Below, piece by piece: positions 1 to 7,872 of a stretch of DNA of 33,794 bases (position 1 is the stretch's first letter; every line of letters starts with the position of its first letter). The stretch is from IMG/VR virus record IMGVR_UViG_3300031972_002994, positions 1-33,794 of that record, one strand, 5' to 3'. The DNA comes from a virus. Both the position numbers and the translations under genes were made by a program. The notes beneath the pieces were generated by a model, which was not told the origin of the DNA, searched no databases, and saw nothing but the letters and a program-made list of their open reading frames with translations.

Positions 1-200
1 AGGCGATCAGGGCCTGAGACGATGGCGCTCTGCGCCTCGTCGCCACACCCGCCCCGCCGCAGCTCAGCACGTTTTTACACGGCCTCGACTCTTAGCGGCC
101 GTCAGTCATGTCCGCTTGCGGCAGGAACGTTAGGCGACGTTGCATCCGTTTCCCTATAGCCTAAGACAGCATCTGCTCAGGGGCGAAGCGGCTATGAACG

Positions 201-2789
201 ATGACTAAAGTTCCCTTCAGGGTTTCCGCACGCGCCGCGCGCCTGATCGGTCGCGAAAACGTAGCCACGTCGCATGGCGCGGTCACGGAACTGGTAAAGA
301 ACGCGTATGACGCCGACGCCAAGGTCTGCGCAGTGCTTTTCGTCCGACGCTGGGCCGCCCTGCCCAAGTCATTCAGTCGTCAGGAACTCTCGGCGGTCCG
401 AAATCTGTTCGCGGATGTCGACGCGATTGTCGAAGAGGTCAATGGCCGCTGGCAGCTGAAGGATGACGTTGAGGCCGCTGATGCAGCGAGACTGGCTGAG
501 TCTCTCGATCAGGTGCTCGATCTGTGGATCGTCGACAACGGGCACGGGATGTCGTCGGACATCATAAACGAACGCTGGATGGTGATCGGCACGGACGCCA
601 AGGAACTGAACGTCCGCTCACACGGTGGACGGATCGTAACTGGGGCCAAGGGGATCGGCCGCTTCGCGCTTGATCGCTTGGGCGGCGAGAGCGACCTCTA
701 TTCTGGCCAAGAAAACTCAGGCTCCATCGTCCACTGGTATGTCGACTGGTCCGATTTCGAAGGTGCCGGCAAGATCGTGTCCGACGTAGAGGCGCTGCTC
801 GAAACCGAGACCCAGCCCCTGTCGGAAGTCTATCAGACAGCTGCGCTCGCCGATTTGCTGCCCGATGCGTTGCCGAAACCCTTGGTGGGGGATGTGGTCC
901 GCAAGCCTGAAGAAGACAGTCCGGGCGAGCCCATAAGCTGGATCAAGGGTACGGCGATCCGGATCGGACTCTTGACCGACATTTGGGACGCGACCGACAG
1001 CCTTCGGCTGAAGGAGACCCTGTCCTCGCTCTTGCCTCCGATGGAGCGCGCCGACTTTGACATCTATGTCTACGATCATCGCGCTCCGGAGAAGAGTGGC
1101 TTCATCGACAACCTTCCCCCCGATCAGTTCGACTACCGGATGATCGCGAACGTCAGGGCGGACGGAATGATCCGGATCAAGCTCGAGCGCCAGGAAATCG
1201 ACGCGGAACGGATACGGCCCAGCGTCTTCGACGCGGACGCGATGAAGCAGCCCGGCTTCACGCGGGATGACTTCAAACGAGGTTTCTACGAGTTCGACAC
1301 AGATCTCAGACGGCTGATGAGGCTGGACGAGGATGAGGACGTCGGACCCTATCAGAGCGTGGGCCCGTTCGATTTCACCCTCTACTTCTTCAAGCTTCAG
1401 AACCCGACTTCGGACAACCTCAAACACTATCCGCAGAAGAATTTCGATGTCTCACGCCGGCGCGCTTGGCTGAAAAACTCGGGAGGCATCCGCCTCTACC
1501 GGGACAACTTCCGCGTCCGCCCTTACGGCGAGCCGGGCTCCCAAGCCTATGACTGGCTGCTGCTCGGTGAGCGGGTGGCCCGCAACCCGGCCGCCGCCTC
1601 CCGCGCCAGTTGGAACGTCCCGCCCCAGCAGCTCGCCGGGACCCTCTACATCACAAAGGAGGACAACCCCGGGCTCGACGACCAGTCGAACCGGGAAGGC
1701 ATTCGCAACGAACGCACCTTCTCCATCTTCCGCGATATTGTGCGGGCGTTGATCAGTACGTTCGAGTATGACCGCTCCTATATCCTCAATCAGTTCAAGG
1801 CGGCTTTTGATCGCGACAATCCGCCTCCGCCGGACGTAGCCGAGGCCCTGCGTATCGTCAGCCAGTACCGGCGCGCCGCCTCGAGTAGCGGCGAAAAGCC
1901 GGGTGCATCGACGGTGGTGCCTCCCGTTGAGCCCGAGAAGGTGACGACCGACATCGGCCTCCTTGGCGACGCCTTGGAGTCCAAAGTCCACGAGTTGGAG
2001 GCTGCCAAGGACGACAACCAAGTCCTTCGGGGCATGGCGACCTTGGGCACGATTCTGGTCTCGTTCACGCACGAACTCAAGCAGATCAAGGCGGACATGG
2101 AAGCCCGCGGCGACCGCCTAGCCAGTTCGGTTCAGGCCGTGACCGATTCTGATCGGCTTGCGGAGGTCCCGGAGCCGGCGCGGCCCGCCAGCATAATCCG
2201 ACGGATGCGCCGACAGGATGAAAAGGTAAGCCGCTGGGTGGATTTTGCCTTGGCCGCGGTATCTCCGGCCAAGAGGCGACGGCGCGTGATCGATGCGCAA
2301 ACGTACCTCCGCGGCGTCAAGGGCTATTGGGACGAGTTCCTCGTTGGCCGGAAAATCCATCTTGACGTCGGCGAGGCCGGTGAGGGCGATCTGGGCATCC
2401 TAGCCCATGAAATCGACCTCGATAGCATCTTCTATAACCTCATCAACAATTCGGTCGAAGCCTTCCTCAAACCCTCAGGCCCGGGGACTCGACAGATCAC
2501 GATCAGGGCTACGGTGACCGACGGCCGTTGGATCGACATGGACTATCAGGACAATGGCCCGGGTCTCGCTTCGACCTTCAATGTCCCCGAGGACATCTTC
2601 ATGTTCGGTGTGACGTCGAAGAAGGACGACGACCTCGGGGATTCGGGTGGCACGGGCATCGGCATGTGGCTGCTTCGAAACGTCGTTGACGACTATGGCG
2701 GCACCGTGAAACTGCTTAGCGCGCTTGGCGAACCGGGCTTCAAACTCCTTGTTCGTCTGCCGGCGTATCGCGTGACCCAGGGGGCATAG
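201..2789 (+). CDS. Dual GHKL ATPase / histidine-kinase-like sensor protein
   Basis: An 862-residue protein with two ATP-binding GHKL modules. The N-terminal one (about residues 10-160) is of the Hsp90/MORC/MutL type: N-box E30 and N34 in ELVKNAYDADA, D112-N-G-H-G-M, and G148-A-K-G-I-G-R. The middle (about 160-590) is unassigned. A charged helical stretch (about 590-620) leads to an H-box-like FTHELKQ with His624, as in histidine-kinase DHp helices, followed by a C-terminal kinase-type ATPase (N746/N749/N750, D784-N-G-P-G, G816-G-T-G-I-G). No membrane segment is seen, so it is probably cytoplasmic. The ATG at 201 is the first usable start; the ATG at 194 stops at once, and the ribosome site is weak. 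It is first in a four-gene operon and its stop abuts the next ATG. Inference: it senses a signal by ATP-driven conformational change and phosphorylates the receiver protein encoded next. The DHp assignment is by motif only. Confidence 0.85.
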   Translation: MTKVPFRVSARAARLIGRENVATSHGAVTELVKNAYDADAKVCAVLFVRRWAALPKSFSRQELSAVRNLFADVDAIVEEVNGRWQLKDDVEAADAARLAESLDQVLDLWIVDNGHGMSSDIINERWMVIGTDAKELNVRSHGGRIVTGAKGIGRFALDRLGGESDLYSGQENSGSIVHWYVDWSDFEGAGKIVSDVEALLETETQPLSEVYQTAALADLLPDALPKPLVGDVVRKPEEDSPGEPISWIKGTAIRIGLLTDIWDATDSLRLKETLSSLLPPMERADFDIYVYDHRAPEKSGFIDNLPPDQFDYRMIANVRADGMIRIKLERQEIDAERIRPSVFDADAMKQPGFTRDDFKRGFYEFDTDLRRLMRLDEDEDVGPYQSVGPFDFTLYFFKLQNPTSDNLKHYPQKNFDVSRRRAWLKNSGGIRLYRDNFRVRPYGEPGSQAYDWLLLGERVARNPAAASRASWNVPPQQLAGTLYITKEDNPGLDDQSNREGIRNERTFSIFRDIVRALISTFEYDRSYILNQFKAAFDRDNPPPPDVAEALRIVSQYRRAASSSGEKPGASTVVPPVEPEKVTTDIGLLGDALESKVHELEAAKDDNQVLRGMATLGTILVSFTHELKQIKADMEARGDRLASSVQAVTDSDRLAEVPEPARPASIIRRMRRQDEKVSRWVDFALAAVSPAKRRRRVIDAQTYLRGVKGYWDEFLVGRKIHLDVGEAGEGDLGILAHEIDLDSIFYNLINNSVEAFLKPSGPGTRQITIRATVTDGRWIDMDYQDNGPGLASTFNVPEDIFMFGVTSKKDDDLGDSGGTGIGMWLLRNVVDDYGGTVKLLSALGEPGFKLLVRLPAYRVTQGA

Positions 2790-3461
2790 ATGGTGGAAGC
2801 CGAAGAGGCGGTCAAACCGAGCATCGCCTATATTGATGAACTCGAAGACGCGCGCGCGGACTTCTTCACCGATGCCTGGCAGAGCGGGCTGTTCGAGGCA
2901 GTCCATGTCCTAGCCCCCGAACCGACACTCGAGCAGATGCTCGACAAGCTGTCTGAACTGGGGGTCGATGCGGTCATCTCGGACTTCCGGCTCACAGAGG
3001 CCGGGCCGGTGGAATACAATGGCGAGGGCCTGCTGGACGCAGTGAGCGCTAGGCGCGCGGGATTCCCCTGCTTCATTCAGACATCGCTGCCAGAAGAGGC
3101 TTTGCTTGTCGCGGACGACGTCAACCGCGTCTATTCAAAGGACCCCAATGCGGGCACCGGGCGGCAGCAATTCCTGCAGCGCATTGTCCTCCAGATTCAG
3201 AAACATCAAAGCCGCATGGCGGCTTGGCAGAGCGAGTTAGACGAACTGCTCGCGATTGATCGCAATGAGCTGAGTAGTATGCAGGTCGATCGTATTCTGG
3301 ACCTTGACCAAGCTATTGAGGAAAACATTGGCGCGGATGACCCGGTCTCCCGCCAGGTCAAGCGAGACCTGCTGAGCGGAACCCTACTGAGTCGCCAAAC
3401 CGAGCTGCTCGAGGAGACGGAAAAACTTATTGCCGACATGCGCAAGGCCCTCAATGAGTGA
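2790..3461 (+). CDS. Receiver-domain (response-regulator-like) protein
   Basis: A 223-residue protein whose first ~120 residues keep the receiver signature: acidic pair D16/E17 in YIDELED, likely phospho-acceptor D65 in AVISDFRL, T98/S99 in IQTS, and K117 in VYSKDP. The remaining ~100 residues look helical and charged, with no recognisable DNA-binding output domain, so it may act by protein-protein contact rather than as a transcription factor. The ATG follows the upstream TAG with no gap and has a GGGGG ribosome site about 7 nt away. The stop overlaps the HNH gene start by 8 nt, which suggests coupled translation. It is probably the phosphorylation partner of the GHKL/kinase protein and may gate the HNH nuclease. 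Confidence 0.82.
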   Translation: MVEAEEAVKPSIAYIDELEDARADFFTDAWQSGLFEAVHVLAPEPTLEQMLDKLSELGVDAVISDFRLTEAGPVEYNGEGLLDAVSARRAGFPCFIQTSLPEEALLVADDVNRVYSKDPNAGTGRQQFLQRIVLQIQKHQSRMAAWQSELDELLAIDRNELSSMQVDRILDLDQAIEENIGADDPVSRQVKRDLLSGTLLSRQTELLEETEKLIADMRKALNE

Positions 3462-4062
3462 GCTCGGCCCGGTCCATGTCACGAGGCCAACCCGCCGCGT
3501 CGTCGCTGAACAGCCACGATACAGCCTTTACCGCAGCGACTTGCGTGAGGACTTCGTTCAGGCTTGCGGATACTGCGGCGACGACGACGAGCGCGCGGAC
3601 CCCTCGACGTTTCACATCGACCATTTCGCGCCCAAGAAGCAGTTCCCAGAACTGACGCTGGCCTACGCGAACCTCGTCTACGCCTGCAGGTTCTGCAACG
3701 TCTCCAAGTCGAACCACTGGATCGGAACAGAGGCCGCTAGTCCGAACGACGGCGCACGGGGATTCGTCGACCCCTGTTCGGATCAGTACTCCCATCATCT
3801 CGGTCGAGACATGAGCGGCCGAATCACTGCGAAGACGCCTCTGGGCGAATATGTGATCAGGCGACTGCGCCTGCGGCTCATCCGGCATGAATTGCTTTGG
3901 AAGGCCCGCAAGGCGCGCAGCTTGCGCAGCGAGATCAGCGACCTGATTGAGGCCTACAAAGGGCGTGGCAGGCCCTCTCATGACTATGCGCCGTTGCTGG
4001 AACGCTTTTACGACCTGACCCAATCCATCGAAGACTATGAACTCCGCGCCCTTCCTCGATAG
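3454..4062 (+). CDS. HNH endonuclease with zinc ribbon
   Basis: A 202-residue protein from the ATG at 3454. A TTG at 3430 would add eight residues but lies deep in the preceding gene. The nuclease core is clear: C38-x2-C41 and C78-x2-C81 form a structural zinc site around H54-x-D56-H57, with N73 in the ALANL-like helix, giving an HNH beta-beta-alpha metal fold. The C-terminal ~100 residues are basic and helical. It overlaps the receiver gene by 8 nt and the methyltransferase gene by 26 nt. By position it is the likely DNA-cleaving effector of the operon, with the methyltransferase protecting or marking self DNA. Its substrate and whether phosphorylation controls it are unknown. Confidence 0.85.
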   Translation: MSELGPVHVTRPTRRVVAEQPRYSLYRSDLREDFVQACGYCGDDDERADPSTFHIDHFAPKKQFPELTLAYANLVYACRFCNVSKSNHWIGTEAASPNDGARGFVDPCSDQYSHHLGRDMSGRITAKTPLGEYVIRRLRLRLIRHELLWKARKARSLRSEISDLIEAYKGRGRPSHDYAPLLERFYDLTQSIEDYELRALPR

Positions 4063-5695
4063 GCGGTCCGCCATTCGACTGACTGGCGCCGTCTACACAC
4101 CCAGTGCCGTGGCGGAAGCAGTCATTCGCGTCGCGATGCAGGAACTGCCTGTGCGTCGCCTGCGTGTCCTTGAGCCGAGCGCCGGCGACGGTGCCTTCCT
4201 CGGCCAGCTGGCGAGTTTGATGGGCGAGCACGACCACGTCGCCGTCGATATCGACAGAAAGGTCGTAGAGACTCTGGCCCTGAATAGGACCGCTTGGCCG
4301 GATTCGACGCGGCTGCAAGCGCAGGACTTCGTCGAGTTCGCCTGCGATAGGCTTGAGGAGGACTTGGCCCGATTTGACCTCATCGTTGGAAACCCGCCCT
4401 TCATTCGCAAGCACAACTTCCCGCCCGCGTTCAAGGCATCGCTCGCCCGTTTGTCGGTCTTGACGAACTATCCTTTGGCGGAGCTCAAGAACAGCTGGGC
4501 GGCATTCCTCGTGGCCTCCGCCCGGCTGGTGTCCGACGATGGCGTGGTCGCCTTCGTGCTTCCGTATGAGCTGATAACAGTCTCCTATGGGCAGGCGGTG
4601 CTCAAACGCATGCTCCACGCCTTTGAACGCGTTGACCTCTTTGTTTCGGACGAGAAGGCCTTCCCTGAGATTGAACAGGACGCCGTCATCTTTGTGGGCC
4701 GCCGGGCCACGGCTCAGCCGCCAGGCCTCTACGTCCAACGGGTCAAGAAAATGTCCAATCTGGCGAGCGCCGTCGAATACAGAATGGACACGGAAGATGC
4801 TCGGCCGATGGCGTTGGACCTCAACACTTTCCTGCTTGAACCGTCGTTAATTCCCGCGCTGCGCCGGATCGAGGCCGACCTTCCGAACTTCGCGGACCTG
4901 GCGACTAGCGCCCCTGGGGTGGTTACGGCAGCCAACGACTTCTTCATTCTCAGAGATGCAGAGGTCGAACGTTTGGGGCTGTGGCCATACGTCTTGCCGA
5001 TCCTCAAGAAGCAGAGCATCACCAATCGCTCGCCGATCTTCTCGGCCCGGGATTTCGAAGCGCTCTCGCAGCGCGAGCCTTGCCGTCTTCTTTACGTCAA
5101 GGGTCCGGTCGAGGAGTTCGAGGCCGACCTTCAGGCCTATATCGCGACGGGCGTCAAGGATGGACTTCCGGACCGGTACAAATGCCGTCATCGGAAGCAC
5201 TGGTACGAGGTCCGCTTAGTCCCGAGTGCGGCAGGCTTCTTCTTCAAGCGGTCCCACGGATTCCCGAGGATCTGCGTCAATGAGGCGGACGTCCATATCA
5301 CCGACACGGCCTATGGGCTTCACCCGAAAGCGGGCCGGACCATGCGCGGGATTTGCTATTCTTTCTATAATTCGGTGACCCTGCTGTTTGCTGAGATCAA
5401 CGGCCGCTTCTACGGAGGCGGCGTGCTGGAACTGTCGCCAAGCGAACTGAAACGGCTGCCGATCGCCTATCATGAGCCGACCGATGAGGAGTTCGACGCC
5501 TTCGTTGAGATCCACAGACAGGCCAAGAACGACCCCGAACCGATCTTGGATTTCGGGGATGAGTGGCTAAGCCGGCATCCTTCGGCGGCGTCTATCGATC
5601 TTCCTGCCGTGCGGCGTGCTTGGGCCTCGGTCAGAGCACACCGGCTGCGCCACAGCAGCCGATCCAAGGCTGCGCGAGCTGCGAGCGCCGAGTAA
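4037..5695 (+). CDS. DNA N6-adenine methyltransferase (NPPF/TaqI-Eco57I type)
   Basis: A 552-residue class I SAM-dependent DNA methyltransferase. The N-terminal part has motif X (TGAVYTPSAVAEAVI, about 16-30), motif I E46-P-S-A-G-D-G for SAM binding, acidic D71 and D97 in the next strands, and catalytic motif IV N119-P-P-F122, as in gamma-class adenine methyltransferases. Residues about 250-500 would hold the target-recognition region, as in M.TaqI or type IIG enzymes. No PD-(D/E)XK nuclease motif is seen in it, so cleavage would come from the separate HNH protein. The ATG at 4037 lies inside the HNH gene, so translation is probably coupled. It is the last gene of the operon. The C-terminal tail is Arg/Ala-rich and low complexity. 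Confidence 0.88.
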   Translation: MNSAPFLDRRSAIRLTGAVYTPSAVAEAVIRVAMQELPVRRLRVLEPSAGDGAFLGQLASLMGEHDHVAVDIDRKVVETLALNRTAWPDSTRLQAQDFVEFACDRLEEDLARFDLIVGNPPFIRKHNFPPAFKASLARLSVLTNYPLAELKNSWAAFLVASARLVSDDGVVAFVLPYELITVSYGQAVLKRMLHAFERVDLFVSDEKAFPEIEQDAVIFVGRRATAQPPGLYVQRVKKMSNLASAVEYRMDTEDARPMALDLNTFLLEPSLIPALRRIEADLPNFADLATSAPGVVTAANDFFILRDAEVERLGLWPYVLPILKKQSITNRSPIFSARDFEALSQREPCRLLYVKGPVEEFEADLQAYIATGVKDGLPDRYKCRHRKHWYEVRLVPSAAGFFFKRSHGFPRICVNEADVHITDTAYGLHPKAGRTMRGICYSFYNSVTLLFAEINGRFYGGGVLELSPSELKRLPIAYHEPTDEEFDAFVEIHRQAKNDPEPILDFGDEWLSRHPSAASIDLPAVRRAWASVRAHRLRHSSRSKAARAASAE

Positions 5696-6001
5696 CGCCG
5701 GTGCCGTGATCGACCGCAGACGGAAATGGGCTTGGGGTAGAGGGGAGATTGAAGAATTCGGTTGATCGAATCATAGGGAGGGACTGCGTCGCGGTTCAGC
5801 ACGCATGCCGTTCGGCGTTTCGGAGCTAGCTTCGCCACAGAGCTCAGTCCCAATGGCGACTTTCCGGAAGTGGGCGAGGTCCGCTGTTGGCGCATCCGCG
5901 AAGTCGAGAGTTTGCGCGCGCGCACGCGAAGCTAACCTCTCCAATTCCCACATGGGGGGCTGCGGAAGACAGTTCTTTGAGCGCTCAGGGAAGCGCCGCA
6001 G
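5696..6001. other. Non-coding gap between the methyltransferase operon and the prophage end
   Basis: About 306 bases with no convincing gene. It separates the + strand operon from the convergent ogr gene. A small hairpin (GCGCT, 6-nt loop, AGCGC) lies at 5979-5994 just beyond the ogr stop, without a following T-run, so it is at best a weak terminator. In P2 prophages the end of ogr lies close to an attachment site, so an att half-site could lie here, but I found no matching repeat elsewhere in the window. Confidence 0.5.
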
Positions 6002-6301
6002 CTACATCGCCTCAGCCGTGGCGACATCGACGTCGTTCGCCGGCGTAGATATGGGGGCGTTCGCGGCCTTGCGGCGCGTGACCGTGATCGGCAGGGCAAT
6101 GCGCGGGTTCGGATTGGCGCTCTGGACGATGGTGCGCTCGATGATGACGGAGGCCACGCCGGTCCAGCCGCATTCGAGATTCTGACACTGGAGATGGGTC
6201 TCGCGATAAGTCGCGGAGATCCCGCGCGAGGATCTGGTCTTTGCGGCTTCGCCGCAGTGGGGGCAAGGCACGCGCCCGCCGTAACGCTTCATTCCGAGCA
6301 T
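6002..6301 (-). CDS. ogr: Ogr/Delta-type zinc-finger late activator
   Basis: A 99-residue protein of the P2 Ogr/Delta family, which binds upstream of late promoters and recruits RNA polymerase. The family zinc site is present: C13-x2-C16 and C39-x4-C44. Beyond the ~50-residue finger it has a longer, hydrophilic C-terminal tail. Two in-frame ATGs (6301 and 6292) share a GGGGA ribosome site; the first is slightly better spaced. It is the last gene of the tail operon, as in P2, downstream of D. Its presence fits the four TGTTGT-N13-ACAACA dyads in this window, which are probably its binding sites. Confidence 0.88.
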   Translation of the reverse strand: MLGMKRYGGRVPCPHCGEAAKTRSSRGISATYRETHLQCQNLECGWTGVASVIIERTIVQSANPNPRIALPITVTRRKAANAPISTPANDVDVATAEAM

Positions 6302-6398
6302 TCTATAATCCCCGTCGCGTCCCCCGCTTCTGCTATAACAGAAAAGGTTCCGGACGCGCTTGAAAAAAACTTCAGGTTATGAGCCCCGTAACCCCGCG

Positions 6399-7454
6399 TC
6401 ATTGGGGCGTCGCGCCCGCTGCGGCGCCCAGTTCCATCTGCAGGCTGGTGCGGTAGCCGCCCGCTCCGTCGAGGCGATGGGTCGTCTCATCGATCAGCCA
6501 TTCCGCCGCGTCGATCTCAGGCTTGAATCCCTGAACCGTCACCTTTCGCTCCGGATAGAGGGCCGGGTCTCCCATCGCCAGGTTGATGGAAAACTTCGCC
6601 GCCTTGCGCTTTTGCTTGGCTTGATGCGCCTCCGCCGCCTTCCGAGCGGCGCGTTCGGTCGCGTAGGTCTTGCCCAGTCGTTTCGGATTGGACGAGGAGC
6701 CGACCGTCAGTTCTCGGCGCTGCGCGCTCGCTCGATCATGCCAAGCGGCCGTCACCCCCGAGTAGTTCTCACGCTCAGCCGACTCCCAGCGGCAGCTGTC
6801 GCCCTTTCGGCGGGTGATGGAGATCGGCGGAATGGGCTGGCCGCCGGCCGTCTCGCCGGCCCCCACGGCTGCAAACAGGAGGGTCTGGGCCTTCACCGTG
6901 GCAAGAGCGTCGTATTCCCGGCCCAGGCGGGCCAGAAGGGCGCTGTCGCTTTCTCGACCCTGCGTCAGATGCTGGATCACGATCGCCGCCATGCCGGGCG
7001 AGATCCGGGGCGTGAGCCCGTTCCGCGCTGCGATGTCGGACAGGACGGCGCCGAGGGTCGTGTTCGACCAGGTTTGTGACCGACGGCTCCTGAAGGCTCG
7101 CGTCAGGTCGGCCGACTTCGCCCGGATGGTCAGGACGTCGGGCGAGCCGCTCCAGCATCGCTCGTCCACCTTGAAGCTGCCCTTGTCGACCAGCTGCGCC
7201 GTCGCGCCGTCGCGCAACTCCAGCCAGCCGAGCTTCAAGGTGATCAAGGCGCCCGCCGGCGGGATCGACAGCTTGCCGTCATGATCCTTCAGAACAAGCT
7301 CGAGCTCGTCAGCGTCCGCGCCACGCTTTTCCGTAAGCGTCAGGCTTTCCAGCCGTGGGTTGACAGTGGCGCTGATGCTTCGCCCCTCGACGACAAGGTC
7401 GAAGACCGCCTTGCGGTGAACATAGCGCGCCGCCGCGCCGTCCGCCGTCGTCAC
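6399..7454 (-). CDS. D: Phage late control protein D (tail hub)
   Basis: A 351-residue protein matching the P2 gpD family, the hub at the baseplate end of the tail tube, structurally like gp27/VgrG N-terminal parts. The N-terminus (VFDLVVEGRSISATVNPRL) and the region around SLTLTEKRGADADELEL are typical. The C-terminus holds the usual charged stretch (KAKQKRKAAKFSIN) and an EWLIDETTHRLD motif. It overlaps U by 4 nt (ATGA), so translation is coupled, and it is followed by ogr. No damage is seen. Confidence 0.9.
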   Translation of the reverse strand: MTTADGAAARYVHRKAVFDLVVEGRSISATVNPRLESLTLTEKRGADADELELVLKDHDGKLSIPPAGALITLKLGWLELRDGATAQLVDKGSFKVDERCWSGSPDVLTIRAKSADLTRAFRSRRSQTWSNTTLGAVLSDIAARNGLTPRISPGMAAIVIQHLTQGRESDSALLARLGREYDALATVKAQTLLFAAVGAGETAGGQPIPPISITRRKGDSCRWESAERENYSGVTAAWHDRASAQRRELTVGSSSNPKRLGKTYATERAARKAAEAHQAKQKRKAAKFSINLAMGDPALYPERKVTVQGFKPEIDAAEWLIDETTHRLDGAGGYRTSLQMELGAAAGATPQ

Positions 7455-7870
7455 AACGCGGCTCCGGTCACGGTCTGTCCCGCATCGCCCTGGTCGTCGT
7501 CCACCCGCTTGAGGGTGATGACGAAATCGACCGTCAGGGCCTGGCCGTCGACCAGGAAGTTGCGCTTCGTTTCGTCCAGGTCGGTGATCACATAGGCGCC
7601 GTAGACGTAGCCTTCGCCATCGAGCAGCGGATAGGCGGCGCCGGCGTCCGCCATCAAGGCGATGTCATCCAGGGCCTCGGCATGACCGATCTGACCCGGC
7701 GCGAGCAGACCGCCCAGAGTGATCACGTCCTCGCCTGGACCGGCGTACTGGCTGGCCGGGCGCGCCCCTACCCTTTCGCCGGAAGGATGACGCCAGTTCC
7801 GCCGGCGCTGGAGCTGGTTGAAGAGCGCGGTGTCGATCGCAAAGTCGAACATGCCAAGGGCGAGCAGCAT
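7451..7870 (-). CDS. U: Phage tail protein U
   Basis: A 139-residue protein of the P2 gpU family, a tail-terminator or tail-end protein. The GMFDFAIDTALFNQLQRRRNW start and the C-terminal DFVITLKRVDDD are family-typical. It lies between T and D as in P2, with T ending just before it and D overlapping by 4 nt. An ATG at 7870 is used; a second Met six residues in is possible. Confidence 0.88.
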   Translation of the reverse strand: MLLALGMFDFAIDTALFNQLQRRRNWRHPSGERVGARPASQYAGPGEDVITLGGLLAPGQIGHAEALDDIALMADAGAAYPLLDGEGYVYGAYVITDLDETKRNFLVDGQALTVDFVITLKRVDDDQGDAGQTVTGAAL

Positions 7871-7872
7871 GA

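Noticed and set aside
138-167. Promoter for the first operon (TTGCAT-N16-TAAGAC)
   Set aside because: The match to a sigma-70 consensus is too weak to list as a feature.
717-2072. Minus-strand frames under the GHKL gene
   Set aside because: They are shadows of a gene with two intact ATPase motif sets.
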